64,000 bases of DNA, taken from NCBI GenBank assembly GCA_947494195.1, contig CANLUC010000005.1, forward strand, positions 156,226 through 220,225, read 5' to 3'. Of this stretch, positions 1 to 8,906 are shown one piece after another; the first letter of the stretch is position 1, and every line of letters begins with the position of its first letter. The notes beneath the pieces were generated by a model. It made no database searches. It saw only the letters and a program-made list of their open reading frames with translations, and was not told the DNA's origin. The DNA comes from an uncultured Nesterenkonia sp. (lineage in GTDB: Bacteria; Actinomycetota; Actinomycetes; Actinomycetales; Micrococcaceae). Position numbers and translations under genes: made by a program.

Positions 1-417
1 GGCGGCCACCGCGAAGTGCAGCGTGATGACCCCGACGGTGCGTCCGCGGTGCAGCAGCGGCAGCGCCTGGACCCGCATGCGCGCGGGTGAGGGCTGTCCC
101 TGATCGGAGGAGTTCGTCTCCACCTGCGAGGTCCAGGCGCGTTCCACCATCGGCTTGAGGTCGGCGCGGATCCGGTCTCCGACCACGTCGCGGTGGATCA
201 GCGTCTGGGTGGTCGAGGGCCGAGCTTGCGCCAGCGCGATGAAGGAACGCTCCTCGGCGGAGAGGAACCCTTCCTCCGTGTGCGGGAACCACAGCACCAG
301 ATCCGAGAACGCCAGATCAGAGAGCAGCTGCCAGTCCCCGACGAGGGCATGGAGCCACTCGACGTCGTCCTGGGTGAGATACCGATGACCGACGAGCGGA
401 TCCTGGAAGACGGCCAT
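1..417 (-). CDS. pdtaS: PdtaS-type sensor histidine kinase, N-terminal part (cut by window edge)
   Basis: The first 139 residues are present and the frame runs off the left edge. The N-terminus resembles the H_kinase_N/GAF-like sensor domain of mycobacterial PdtaS (Rv3220c): a Leu-His-Ala-Leu-Val-Gly-Asp-Trp-Gln-Leu-Leu run near residues 22-32, followed by the Ser-Asp-Leu-Val-Leu-Trp segment and a Gln-Ala-Arg-Pro motif around residue 65. PdtaS is a cytosolic kinase that phosphorylates the antiterminator-type regulator PdtaR. The kinase domain lies outside the window. The ATG at 417 follows a GAGGAG ribosome-binding site at suitable spacing. Family assignment rests on the sensor domain alone. 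Confidence 0.8.
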   Translation of the reverse strand, partial: MAVFQDPLVGHRYLTQDDVEWLHALVGDWQLLSDLAFSDLVLWFPHTEEGFLSAEERSFIALAQARPSTTQTLIHRDVVGDRIRADLKPMVERAWTSQVETNSSDQGQPSPARMRVQALPLLHRGRTVGVITLHFAVAA

Positions 418-519
418 GTCTGTTCTCCTCGAGGGGTGATGGCGGGGAAGGAAAGCTGGAGATCACGGTGCGGACCCACGGGCGGCCCTGGAGCCGACCA
501 CCGATCCGAAGCCGAGCAC

Positions 520-3500
520 TCAGGAGTCGATCAGGCCGCGCAGATGACGCAGGAGCACGGTCAGCGACGCGATGTTGTCATCGGCCAGGGCGTCCACCTC
601 AGCGATGAGCCGCTCGGTCCGGGCGAGCTTCACCCCGTTGGCCTGCTTCCACTCCTCCAGTCGCTCCGTCGGGTCCTGCCCCGCGGAGGTCCCGCGCAGC
701 ACCGCCCCGGTGATCTCGGCCATGGCGCTGTAGAGCTCATCACGCTGGGCCCCGCGGGCCAGTGCCTGCCACTTGTCCTCACGCGGCTGGTTGGTGATCC
801 GGTTGAGCAGCGAGTCCGCGCTGAATTCCGCATAGACGGCGTAGTACACCCCGGCGACCTCTCGAGAGTCGAGATCGTGGGTGATGGAGAGCGAGGCGAT
901 GTCCAGCAGCGAGAAGGCCTCGAAGAGCTCCGAGACCCAGGTGGCAAGCTCCTCGGGCATGCCAGCCTGCATCGCCTCGCCCCGCCGCTCCTCCACGCGC
1001 CTGCTATCCTCACCGCGCAGGTAGCTGGTGAGGTCTCCGTAGAGCGGAGAGATGTGCTCGGCATAGGCCTCCACATCTTCCCGCACGGAGGTGCCGCGGC
1101 TGACGTGGTTGATGAACCAGCGGACCGCCCGATCCAGCAGCCGGCGCATATCGCGGTAGGTGTTCGCCCAGGCATCCCGGTCGAAGTTCACCGGAAGCTC
1201 ACGCATGGCCTCGTCGAAGGCCTCCAGTGCGAACAGCTGACGCACTGCCACGAAGGAGCGGACCACCTGCTCCTCGGCCGCAAACGTCTCCTCGATCGCG
1301 CGGAAGACGAACGCCGCTCCGCCGACGTTGACCACGTCATTGGCCACCACATTGGCGATGATCTCGCGATGCAGCGGGTGCCGCGAGAACTCCTCAGAGA
1401 ACCGCTCGCGCAGGGGCCCGGGGAAGTATTCTTCAAGGGTCAGGGTGAACCAGTCATCGTCGGGGACCGAGCTCTCCACCAGGGCTGCCTTGAGCTGGAT
1501 CTTCGCGTAGGCGGCCAGCACGGCGAGTTCAGGCGAGGTCAGGATGCGCTGGCCGGCCGCGGCACGCTCGGCGAAGATCTCATCGCTGGGAAGCACCTCG
1601 ATGCTGCGGTCAAGGTCCACCGTCTCTTCCAACCACGTGATGAGTCGCTGGAAGCTCGGGGACCACTCCCCCACCCGATGCCGATCGGTCATCAGCAGCA
1701 CGTTCTGGTCCCGGTTCGTCTCCAGCACGTGGGCGGCGACGTCCTCGGTCATGGAGCCCAGCAGCTCGCTGCGCTCGTCCGCCTCAAGGTGGCCGGACTC
1801 CACGAGCTGGTCGATGAGGATCTTGATGTTGACCTCGTGGTCCGAGCAGTCCACCCCGGCCGAGTTGTCGATGGCGTCGCTGTTGAGCAGGGTCCCGGTC
1901 TGCGCGGCCTCGATACGACCGGCCTGGGTGAAGCCGAGGTTTCCGCCCTCTCCGACGACCCTGGCGCGCAGCTGGTTCCCATCCACGCGGATGGCGTTGT
2001 TCGCGCGGTCACCGACCTGGTCATGGGTCTCATAGGAGGCCTTCACGTAGGTGCCGATGCCGCCGTTGTAGAAGAGGTCCACCGGCGTCTGCAGCAGAGC
2101 CTTGATCAGCTCCGGAGGGGTGAGCTGATCCTGGTCTGCGGGGAGGTCGAACCGTCGGCGCATCTCCTCAGTGATCTCGATGCTCTTGGCCGTCCGGGAG
2201 AAGACCCCGCCCCCGGCGGAGATCAGCTCCGAGTCGTATTCACCCCAACCGGAGCGCTGGGCGTGGAAGCGCCGCTGCCGTTCGGCGAAGCTGGCTGCAG
2301 CATCCGGGTTCGGGTCGATGAAGATGTGCAGGTGGTTGAACGCCGCGACCAGCTGGATGTGCTCGGAGAGCAGCATCCCGTTGCCGAAGACGTCGCCACT
2401 CATGTCACCGATCCCCAGGACCGTGAAGTCTTCGTTCTGCGTGTCCACGCCGAGCTCCGAGAAGTGCGACTTCACGGACTCCCAGGCGCCGCGCGCGGTG
2501 ATGCCCATCTCTTTATGGTCATAGCCCACGGAACCGCCCGAAGCGAAGGCGTCGCCGAGCCAGTGCCCGTATTCCTTGCTGATCTCGTTCGCGGTGTCGG
2601 AGAAGGTGGCGGTGCCCTTGTCTGCGGCGACCACCAGGTAGGCGTCGTCGCCGTCGTGGCGAATGACCCGGTACGGGTGGGTGATCACCATCTGCCCGTC
2701 TCGTTCGCTCTGGTTGTCGGTGATGTCGAGCAGCGCCCGGATATAGATCTTGTAGGCGGCCCGGCCAGCCTCGAACCAGGCCGAGCGGTCCGCCGCCGGG
2801 TCGGGAAGCTGCTTGGGGTAGAACCCGCCCTTGGCTCCGGAGGGAACGATCACAGCGTTCTTGGCCATCTGTGCCTTGACCAGGCCCAACACCTCGGTGC
2901 GGAAATCCTCGCGCCGGTCGGACCAGCGCAGGCCGCCTCGAGCGACTTTGGCGAAACGCAGGTGCACCCCTTCGACGACAGGCGAGTAGACCCAGACCTC
3001 ATGGGCCGGACGCGGCTTGGGTGCGGCGTCGATGGTGGCCGGAGTCAGCTTCAGCGAGAGCCAGTCGTGTCCCTGGTAGAGGTTCGTCCGCTGGGTGGAG
3101 TCGATCAGATTGAGCAGGGCGCTGAGCACGCGGTCCGCGTCCAGGGTGCGCACCTGCTCCAGCGCCTCGAGGACCTTCTCCCGAGCCGAGGAGCTGAGCT
3201 GCTCACGATCCCCGTCGAGGTCCGGGTCGAAGCGCGTCTCGAAGTACTCGACCAGCGCAGTGGCCATCTCGGGGTTCTGCAGCAGCGACTCCGCGACGAA
3301 GGTGTAGGAGTTGGTGCTGCCCAGCTGCCGGTAGTACTTGGCGTAGGCGCGCAGGACCGTGACGCTGCGGATGCTCAGACCCAGACGCAGCACGAGCTGG
3401 GAGAAGACGTCTGACTCGGCCTTGCCCATCAGCACCTGCTGATAGGCCTCCTGCAGCAGCGAGACGGTGTCCTTGGCTGTGACTCCCTCGGGGTAGAACA

Positions 3501-5352
3501 GTCCCAGGTCATAGAGGTGGAAGGTCGCCCCGTCCGGACAGTTGAGCGTGTAGGAACGCTCATCGAGGACCTCCAGCCCGAAGTCATCGATGACCGGGAG
3601 AGTGTCGGTGAGCGTCTTCTGCTCAGTGAGGTAGAGCTTCAGGCGCATGTCCGCCGTGCCGCCGTCGCGCGAGCTGTAGAAGCTCATCCGCGGCACCGCC
3701 TCGCCCTCCTGGGCCGCCTCCTCCAGAGCCTCGAACTGCGCGGCATCGGCGAGCGCATCCTGAACCTCGTAGAGCACGCGGTAGTCATCGGGGAACGCAT
3801 CGCTCCACCGTGCGGCGACGGCCTCGGCATGTCGGCTGGAGTAGCGCTCCTGAGCCTCCGCCGCGAGCCCTTCGGCCCAGGACCGCACGGCCCTGGTCAG
3901 CCGGTTCTCGAGCTCTTCCTGGGTCCCTGCGGGCTCCGCGGCGTCGTCGGCCAGGCGCAGCCGGAAGAAGACCCGGGCCAGAACGGACTCGGTGAGTCGC
4001 ACGGTGAAGTCGATGGACTCGGCCCGCACGTAGTCGAGCAGCTCCTGCTCGATCCGGCGTCGCACGGCGGTGTTGTACCGATCCCTGGGGAGATAGACCA
4101 GGGCCGTCATGAACCGTCCGTAGTGGTCACGCCGCAGGAACAGCTTGACCCTGCGGCGCTCCTGGAGCTGCATGATCTGCCAGGTCGCCTGCTCGATCTC
4201 GTCGATCTCCATCTGCAGCAGCTCATTGCGCGGATAGGTCTCCAGGATCTGCATCAGGTCATTGCCCGAGTGCGAGTCGGCGGCGAAGCCGGAGCGCTCG
4301 AGCAGCTCCTCCGCGCGGGAGCGCAGCAGCGGAATGTTGACGATGGACTGGCTGTAGGCGCGTTCACTGAAGAGTCCAATGAAGCGATGTTCGCCCTTGA
4401 CCGTGCCGTCGACGTTGAAGGTCTTGACCGCCACGTAGTCCATATAGGTGCGGCGCCGCACGGTCGAGCGCGAGTTCGCCTTGGTCACGACCAGCGCGCG
4501 GCGCTGACCGGCGCGCTCGCGCCCCGCGGCGGAGAGTTCGGTGGAGCGCCGCGCGATCGGTTTGCCGTTCTTATCCGCGAGAACCCCGAGGCCCGTGCCG
4601 GTGACCGGATCCAGGTGCACGGAGCCGTCCGGATACTCGGCGAGCTCGTACTCGCGATAGCCCAGGAACAAGAAGTTTCCGGAGCCCATCCATTCCAGCA
4701 GATCCGCAGACTCCTCCGCCTCTGGGAGGTCCTCGGCCCCGCGCAGAGAACGCGCCGCCGTCTTCACCTGAGCCACCATTCGGTCCTGATCACGGTGACT
4801 TGCCAGCACATCTGCCAGGACACTGCGCAGCCCGTCGATCAGTGCGTCTGCATCCTCCCCGGAGATCACCCGGTCGAGCTCGACGGTGATCCAGGACTCG
4901 ATCTTGACCTGATGATCGTCGTTGAGCAGGGCCTTCAGGTTCGGCAGCGTCTGGGTGTCTCCCGAGGAGACTCCCCGGTGCTCGGCGGGCAGGGATTTCA
5001 CGGCGGCCAGGTCTCCGGAGCCCGTGCTGCGGCTGCTCAGGAAGATCGGGTGGACCACCAGCGAGATGCTGTGCCCGTTCCTCGTCACCTCTGCGGTCAC
5101 CGAGTCCACGAGGTACGGCATGTCATCGGTGACCACCTGGACCACGCTGCGGCCGCCCACGGCGCTCACCTGGATGACGGGTGAGGAGTCCGTGCGGGAC
5201 TGCGCGAGTGTCAGGTGCTCGCTGACCCTGCGCTCCTGATAGTCAGTGCTGACCAGCTGCAGGTCATCCTGCGCGATGTGCGCATAGTAGGCATCGATCA
5301 AAGTCTCAAGGTCGGCGTCATTGCTGGTCCATAGAGTCTTCTCAGCGGGCAT
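520..5352 (-). CDS. gdh: NAD-specific glutamate dehydrogenase, large (about 180 kDa) type
   Basis: A 1610-residue protein of the L-GDH180 class, which deaminates glutamate to 2-oxoglutarate with NAD+ in the cytosol. Long N-terminal regulatory domains precede the catalytic core; the core is marked by the Lys-Val-Ala-Arg-Gly-Gly-Leu-Arg-Trp-Ser-Asp-Arg-Arg motif near residue 805 and a Val-Pro-Ser-Gly-Ala-Lys-Gly-Gly-Phe stretch near 837. Length fits the family (about 1600). The frame stays open upstream into the neighbouring gene; ATG at 5352 was chosen because a GAGGAAA site lies about 13 bases before it and the protein then begins at the conserved region. A GTG four codons upstream is possible. 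Monocistronic in appearance. Two very long open frames antisense to it are composition artefacts. Confidence 0.95.
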   Translation of the reverse strand: MPAEKTLWTSNDADLETLIDAYYAHIAQDDLQLVSTDYQERRVSEHLTLAQSRTDSSPVIQVSAVGGRSVVQVVTDDMPYLVDSVTAEVTRNGHSISLVVHPIFLSSRSTGSGDLAAVKSLPAEHRGVSSGDTQTLPNLKALLNDDHQVKIESWITVELDRVISGEDADALIDGLRSVLADVLASHRDQDRMVAQVKTAARSLRGAEDLPEAEESADLLEWMGSGNFLFLGYREYELAEYPDGSVHLDPVTGTGLGVLADKNGKPIARRSTELSAAGRERAGQRRALVVTKANSRSTVRRRTYMDYVAVKTFNVDGTVKGEHRFIGLFSERAYSQSIVNIPLLRSRAEELLERSGFAADSHSGNDLMQILETYPRNELLQMEIDEIEQATWQIMQLQERRRVKLFLRRDHYGRFMTALVYLPRDRYNTAVRRRIEQELLDYVRAESIDFTVRLTESVLARVFFRLRLADDAAEPAGTQEELENRLTRAVRSWAEGLAAEAQERYSSRHAEAVAARWSDAFPDDYRVLYEVQDALADAAQFEALEEAAQEGEAVPRMSFYSSRDGGTADMRLKLYLTEQKTLTDTLPVIDDFGLEVLDERSYTLNCPDGATFHLYDLGLFYPEGVTAKDTVSLLQEAYQQVLMGKAESDVFSQLVLRLGLSIRSVTVLRAYAKYYRQLGSTNSYTFVAESLLQNPEMATALVEYFETRFDPDLDGDREQLSSSAREKVLEALEQVRTLDADRVLSALLNLIDSTQRTNLYQGHDWLSLKLTPATIDAAPKPRPAHEVWVYSPVVEGVHLRFAKVARGGLRWSDRREDFRTEVLGLVKAQMAKNAVIVPSGAKGGFYPKQLPDPAADRSAWFEAGRAAYKIYIRALLDITDNQSERDGQMVITHPYRVIRHDGDDAYLVVAADKGTATFSDTANEISKEYGHWLGDAFASGGSVGYDHKEMGITARGAWESVKSHFSELGVDTQNEDFTVLGIGDMSGDVFGNGMLLSEHIQLVAAFNHLHIFIDPNPDAAASFAERQRRFHAQRSGWGEYDSELISAGGGVFSRTAKSIEITEEMRRRFDLPADQDQLTPPELIKALLQTPVDLFYNGGIGTYVKASYETHDQVGDRANNAIRVDGNQLRARVVGEGGNLGFTQAGRIEAAQTGTLLNSDAIDNSAGVDCSDHEVNIKILIDQLVESGHLEADERSELLGSMTEDVAAHVLETNRDQNVLLMTDRHRVGEWSPSFQRLITWLEETVDLDRSIEVLPSDEIFAERAAAGQRILTSPELAVLAAYAKIQLKAALVESSVPDDDWFTLTLEEYFPGPLRERFSEEFSRHPLHREIIANVVANDVVNVGGAAFVFRAIEETFAAEEQVVRSFVAVRQLFALEAFDEAMRELPVNFDRDAWANTYRDMRRLLDRAVRWFINHVSRGTSVREDVEAYAEHISPLYGDLTSYLRGEDSRRVEERRGEAMQAGMPEELATWVSELFEAFSLLDIASLSITHDLDSREVAGVYYAVYAEFSADSLLNRITNQPREDKWQALARGAQRDELYSAMAEITGAVLRGTSAGQDPTERLEEWKQANGVKLARTERLIAEVDALADDNIASLTVLLRHLRGLIDS

Positions 5353-5437
5353 CTGTACTCTCACTCTTTCCTCGGATTGCGAGTGCGCGCCGAGCTCCCC
5401 GTCGCCGAGGAGGCGCACGCTGCCTGTGTGATTCAGC

Positions 5438-6850
5438 CTACCTTCTGAGCCGACCGAGCAGACGCTTCGGCCGCTGCCCCAGATCCACCCCGGCAAGGTC
5501 CGCGATGCCCCGCCGCAGGGCCGATTCAGCGGCGGCCTCGGAGAGCATCTGCCCGGCCAGCAGAGCGGCGTCGCAGCCCGAGGCGTCCCAGGGCAGGAAT
5601 GCCGCGATCTCGCGATCAGGACCCAGTCGCCGCCAGGCCTGACTGAGCTGATCCCGGGGAGAACGCCCGATCACCTCGCTGCGCACCTTGTTGATGATCA
5701 CCTCAATCTCAGCCGCTGCTGTCTCGGGCAGGCTGAGCTGGAGATCCTCGATGGCTTTGACCAGCCGGGAGAAGCTGACCGCGTCGGCCGCGCCGACGGC
5801 GAGGATCCGGTCCGCCTGCCGCAGACAGGTCAGCGCGGCACCGTTGCGCTGCGGCGCGAGGGTGTCATAGCTGAGTTCCTCATCCTGTTCCACGCAGGCG
5901 GCGACGTCGACGATCACGTAGTCGTACCGGGTTCTGGCGAACTGGAGGACCGTCTGCAGGCTGCGCTCACGGATCTCCGGCCAGCGGGCCGCCCGAGGCA
6001 GGCCTGAGAGCAGGGCGAGTCGAGCGCCGCTGACCTGGACGGCGGAGGTGGCGGCCTGCAGCGCCTGCGTGTCGAGGCGCCCGAGATCCGCGGCCCGGCA
6101 GGCCTGCGCAAGCCCCGCGGTCTCTTCCAGGAGACCGAGCTGAGGCACGAGGGAGGCTGCCACGGTATCGGCATCGACGAGCAGGACCGCAGGGCCCTGC
6201 AGGGCGATCTCGGCGGCCAGGTTCACCGCGACGGTGCTGCGACCGGGGCTGCCAGGTGCTCCCCAGACCACGGTGATGCCCTCGGTGCAGTGCACGGCTT
6301 CTCGGTCGCCCCAGGGCGGGGAGGCCGCCTCTGCGGCGCGTGCGGTGGGCGCACCCGGTGGCGCCGCGTCGACTAGCGGTTCCGTACCGTGATCTGGATC
6401 AGTCCATGTGCCCGGGTCGGCGGCAGACCCTGTGCCCTCCGGAGACGCGGTCCCCTCGGGCCGGTAGGCCGCATTCTCGGGATCCTCTGCGGAAGCAGCA
6501 GACCGGGCGGGCTCGCGGCCCTGCAGCGCCGCCGCGAGAGCCTCGGCGCCGACGTCGTCGTCGAAGCAGGTCAGCCCCAGGTTTCGAAGCCTGGCGCGCT
6601 CCTCCGCCACAGCGGAGATGGCGACCACCTGGCGTCCCCCCTCCTGCAGGTCCGCGAGCACGGTGGCCGTGAGCCGCTGTGTGCTGCCGATGACCAGAGC
6701 TGCGTCCGAGCGGCCGGTGCGACAGACGGCCACGAGCTCGGCGAGATCCGCACAGCGACGCTCGATCGTCACCGGGCCCTGGAGGCCCTCGACGGCGGCG
6801 ATATGGTCGGCGCGCAGTGCTCCCGTGGTCACCACTGCCCACCGGTGCAT
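5438..6850 (-). CDS. CpaE-like P-loop ATPase (ParA/MinD superfamily)
   Basis: A 470-residue protein with an N-terminal receiver-like region (about 1-110), a Pro/Ala-rich linker, and a MinD/ParA-type ATPase domain from about residue 195. The Walker A reads Gly-Ala-Pro-Gly-Ser-Pro-Gly-Arg-Ser-Thr, with Arg where the classical lysine sits; a Leu-Leu-Val-Asp-Ala-Asp segment and a Tyr-Val-Ile-Val-Asp-Val Walker B follow. CpaE proteins position or regulate Flp/tad pilus assembly. The start codon directly abuts the stop of the upstream SAF-domain gene (TAG-ATG), so the two are translationally coupled. No tad secretion ATPase or pilin lies in the window, so a pilus role is uncertain. Whether it hydrolyses ATP with Arg in the P-loop cannot be told. 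Confidence 0.8.
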   Translation of the reverse strand: MHRWAVVTTGALRADHIAAVEGLQGPVTIERRCADLAELVAVCRTGRSDAALVIGSTQRLTATVLADLQEGGRQVVAISAVAEERARLRNLGLTCFDDDVGAEALAAALQGREPARSAASAEDPENAAYRPEGTASPEGTGSAADPGTWTDPDHGTEPLVDAAPPGAPTARAAEAASPPWGDREAVHCTEGITVVWGAPGSPGRSTVAVNLAAEIALQGPAVLLVDADTVAASLVPQLGLLEETAGLAQACRAADLGRLDTQALQAATSAVQVSGARLALLSGLPRAARWPEIRERSLQTVLQFARTRYDYVIVDVAACVEQDEELSYDTLAPQRNGAALTCLRQADRILAVGAADAVSFSRLVKAIEDLQLSLPETAAAEIEVIINKVRSEVIGRSPRDQLSQAWRRLGPDREIAAFLPWDASGCDAALLAGQMLSEAAAESALRRGIADLAGVDLGQRPKRLLGRLRR

Positions 6851-7654
6851 CTAGCCCTCCTCGTCGGTGTCGGTCTCGGGAGATTCCGGTTCGGGCGACT
6901 GAGCTCCGGGGTCGGGCTCAGGCTCTGCCTCTGCCTCTGCCTCTGCCTCACCCGAGGTGGGCTCTCCGCCGGCCGGGACCACCGACAGTGCGGCCGCCGA
7001 GCTTCTCGCGGCGAGCAGCGCCGGCAGCTCCTCGGGATCCACGAGCAGCTCCACCGTGACGACCGCCTGGGCCCCAAACGTGTTGCTCGCCTCGGTCAGC
7101 GCGGCTACCTGGGCTCCGGCGGCGATGCGCTGGACCTCGACCTCCTGCTGCTGACCCACGGCTCCGGCGTCGGCCGCCCACACATCGACCATGCGCGCCG
7201 GCTCCACCCCGCGGGCAAGCGTGTGGTCGACCTCGACCGTCACGGCTTGCCTGCCCTGCGGGTCCTGGGGTCCGACGGCACGCCGCGGGACGAGCTCACC
7301 CTCCTGCACGATGGTGATGATCTGCGACTCCGAGGGGAGCTGCTCGGAGGCCGAGAGGTAGGAGTCTTTGACCTCGTCGATCTGCACGTCCACCACGCGC
7401 AGGTCCTCCACACTCAGCTGGTCCCCGACCGTGAGCAGCCGGTCCGCAGCGTAGACCTGCGCGGTCCGGTTCTGCGCCGCGAGCAGCGCGATCACCCCGG
7501 AGACCGAGAGCGCAACGATGAGCAGCCCGACCAACAGCCGCGGATCCCGCCAGCTCGGCCGTCGAAGCCGTTCGGCCGCCGGGGCATCAGGACCCGGCCC
7601 ATCGCTGCGCACCCTCGGACTCGAGCCTGTGCTCGACGAATATGGATTCGGCAT
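6851..7654 (-). CDS. SAF-domain (CpaB/RcpC-like) membrane protein
   Basis: A 267-residue protein with a short Pro/Arg-rich cytoplasmic N-terminus, one membrane segment at about residues 38-60 (Leu-Leu-Val-Gly-Leu-Leu-Ile-Val-Ala-Leu), then an outer SAF-type beta-clip domain, and an acidic Glu/Ala/Pro repeat tail. SAF domains occur in Flp pilus assembly proteins CpaB/RcpC. ATG at 7654 was chosen because GGGAGG lies 4-5 bases before it; the open frame extends 36 codons further but with unconvincing sequence. It is followed without a gap by the CpaE-like gene, and this pair probably works together at the envelope. The tail (encoded around 6855-6960) is low complexity and includes a short CTGCCT-type coding repeat. 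Confidence 0.75.
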   Translation of the reverse strand: MPNPYSSSTGSSPRVRSDGPGPDAPAAERLRRPSWRDPRLLVGLLIVALSVSGVIALLAAQNRTAQVYAADRLLTVGDQLSVEDLRVVDVQIDEVKDSYLSASEQLPSESQIITIVQEGELVPRRAVGPQDPQGRQAVTVEVDHTLARGVEPARMVDVWAADAGAVGQQQEVEVQRIAAGAQVAALTEASNTFGAQAVVTVELLVDPEELPALLAARSSAAALSVVPAGGEPTSGEAEAEAEAEPEPDPGAQSPEPESPETDTDEEG

Positions 7655-7932
7655 GAGGCCTCCCTGCACGTCGCCCTGCTCGTGTTTCGGCGGGGGTGAG
7701 CGCGCTTCCGGATGCCGCCGACGGGGGCGCACAGGCTCAGAATAATACAGCTCGCCCGGCATGGAACCGGTGAGCTGAAAAATGTGGAGAGCAGGCGCGA
7801 TTCCGGGGTGGGAATACCGGCCAGAGACGTTGGCTGCTGTGGGATGATGGATGAAACACCATCAAACGTCACCACCGAGTGCTGGACCTCCGGGTCCAGC
7901 GATCCACATGCTCATCATCACGGAGGATCACC
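7655..7932. promoter_or_regulatory. Divergent intergenic region between SAF gene and bldC-like gene
   Basis: This 278-base gap separates divergently transcribed genes and must hold both promoters. A TATTAT-like minus-strand box is visible near 7740-7750. A 7-bp inverted repeat (CTGGACC at 7882-7888, GGTCCAG at 7893-7899, loop TCCG) lies in the leader of the plus-strand regulator gene and could be an operator or a small hairpin. No clear -35/-10 pair was identified for the plus strand and no small gene with a convincing ribosome-binding site was seen. Confidence 0.4.
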
Positions 7933-8169
7933 ATGCGTCGTTTTTTGACCCTGCCGGATGTGGCAGAAGCACTCAACATCTCGATGTCACAGACGCGCGC
8001 TCTCATCAAGACCGGTGACCTCGAAGGAATTCAGATCGGCGGACGCGGCCAGTGGCGCGTCGAAGAAGCGAAGCTCGACGAATACATCGAGCGGCAGTAC
8101 GCCGCGCAGCGCGCCTCCCGCGCCTCGGACTCGAGCCACTCGACGTCCCCCACACCCTCGGGCACCTGA
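7933..8169 (+). CDS. BldC-type helix-turn-helix regulator (MerR-like / excisionase family)
   Basis: A 78-residue DNA-binding protein. The N-terminal 55 residues form a winged helix-turn-helix of the MerR/excisionase (AlpA, BldC) type: Phe-Leu-Thr-Leu-Pro-Asp-Val-Ala-Glu-Ala-Leu-Asn-Ile-Ser, then Gly-Asp-Leu-Glu-Gly-Ile-Gln-Ile-Gly-Gly-Arg-Gly-Gln-Trp-Arg-Val. The C-terminus is Ser/Thr-rich. The ATG at 7933 has an ideal GGAGGATCACC site; an upstream in-frame GTG would add an unrelated segment. In actinobacteria this family includes developmental regulators that bind AT-rich direct repeats. It sits divergent from the SAF/CpaE pair, which is a possible target, but this is inference. Confidence 0.85.
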   Translation: MRRFLTLPDVAEALNISMSQTRALIKTGDLEGIQIGGRGQWRVEEAKLDEYIERQYAAQRASRASDSSHSTSPTPSGT

Positions 8170-8193
8170 CTCGCCCGGGCTCCGGCCCCTGAC

Positions 8194-8769
8194 TCACTCG
8201 GGCTCCGGCCCCTGCTCCTCGCTCTGCAGCCAACAGACCGAGTGCAGCGGCAGCGTACGCCGGGCAGCGGGAGAGGCTGCGGGGCCACGGTGCGGCTCGC
8301 CCACCGTGAACCCGGTGATGTCCAGGAAATCTCGACCCGCGCCGGAGATCAGTCCCTGGGCCAGCAGCCCTTCACTGCCGTGCACCTGCACCACCGAGCG
8401 GTTGCGGCTCAGCCGTCGAATCGGCTCCATGATGCCCAGGCGACGACGAGTCGCACTGGCTTCCCCTCGAGCCGCCGATCGCTGCATTCCATCCACAGCA
8501 CGCAGTGCCGACAGCGGCACCAGCACGCTGTGCCGGGTCACCGTCCCGGAGAGCCAGTCACTGCCTACGGCCCCGACGCGCACCGACAGTCGCCGGTCCC
8601 CCGGCAGCACAAGACTCAGCTGCTGGCCCTGGTGGGCGCGGAGACGGTCGGCCAGCTCCAGCCGAGAGGACTCCAGGCGGGCGGCCTCCTCGACGGCGGC
8701 GTCGAACTCGGCCGTCTGGGCGGCGTCCAGCTGCGCTTGAAGATCAGCGAAAAGGGCGTCCCAGCGCAT
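8194..8769 (-). CDS. Conserved hypothetical actinobacterial protein
   Basis: A 191-residue soluble protein without a recognised domain. The N-terminal third is a Leu/Ala/Glu-rich helix (Leu-Gln-Ala-Gln-Leu-Asp-Ala-Ala through Arg-Leu-Arg-Ala-His) that may be coiled coil; the middle contains beta-rich segments (Gln-Leu-Ser-Leu-Val-Leu-Pro-Gly) and the C-terminus another (Ser-Val-Val-Gln-Val-His-Gly). ATG at 8769 is preferred over more upstream starts because GAGG lies just before it and a TACGCT box (minus strand, 8806-8811) could be its -10, which would exclude the upstream region. Divergent from the LysM gene. No function is proposed. Confidence 0.6.
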   Translation of the reverse strand: MRWDALFADLQAQLDAAQTAEFDAAVEEAARLESSRLELADRLRAHQGQQLSLVLPGDRRLSVRVGAVGSDWLSGTVTRHSVLVPLSALRAVDGMQRSAARGEASATRRRLGIMEPIRRLSRNRSVVQVHGSEGLLAQGLISGAGRDFLDITGFTVGEPHRGPAASPAARRTLPLHSVCWLQSEEQGPEPE

Positions 8770-8833
8770 CACTGCCTCGTCTCCAGAACCGGCCGTCAGG
8801 TGCCCAGCGTACACACTCCGCGATTCATCCCTG

Positions 8834-8861
8834 TTGACGACCTCGGGCGACTGTGTACAAT
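8834..8861 (+). promoter_or_regulatory. Sigma70-like promoter of the LysM gene
   Basis: TTGACG at 8834-8839 and TACAAT at 8856-8861 are separated by 16 bases, the closest match to consensus noticed in the window. Transcription would begin near 8868, which rules out the GTG at 8853 as a start for the LysM gene. A 5-bp inverted repeat TTGTT-ACCA-AACAA (8865-8878) lies at the predicted transcription start and could be an operator. Confidence 0.6.
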
Positions 8862-8906
8862 TCATTGTTACCAAACAACATCAAACGAGGCTCAAAGAAT
8901 CTTCCG

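Noticed and set aside
193..3414. Plus-strand open frame of over 1000 codons antisense to the glutamate dehydrogenase
   Set aside because: It is opposite a clearly conserved enzyme; its translation has His/Val/Gly/Leu composition typical of antisense frames in high-GC DNA and no recognisable domain.
3517..5184. Second long antisense frame over the same gene
   Set aside because: Same reason; no ribosome-binding site and no domain.
8853..8906. GTG at 8853 as start of the LysM gene
   Set aside because: It lies before the -10 hexamer of the only good promoter, so would not be transcribed from it.
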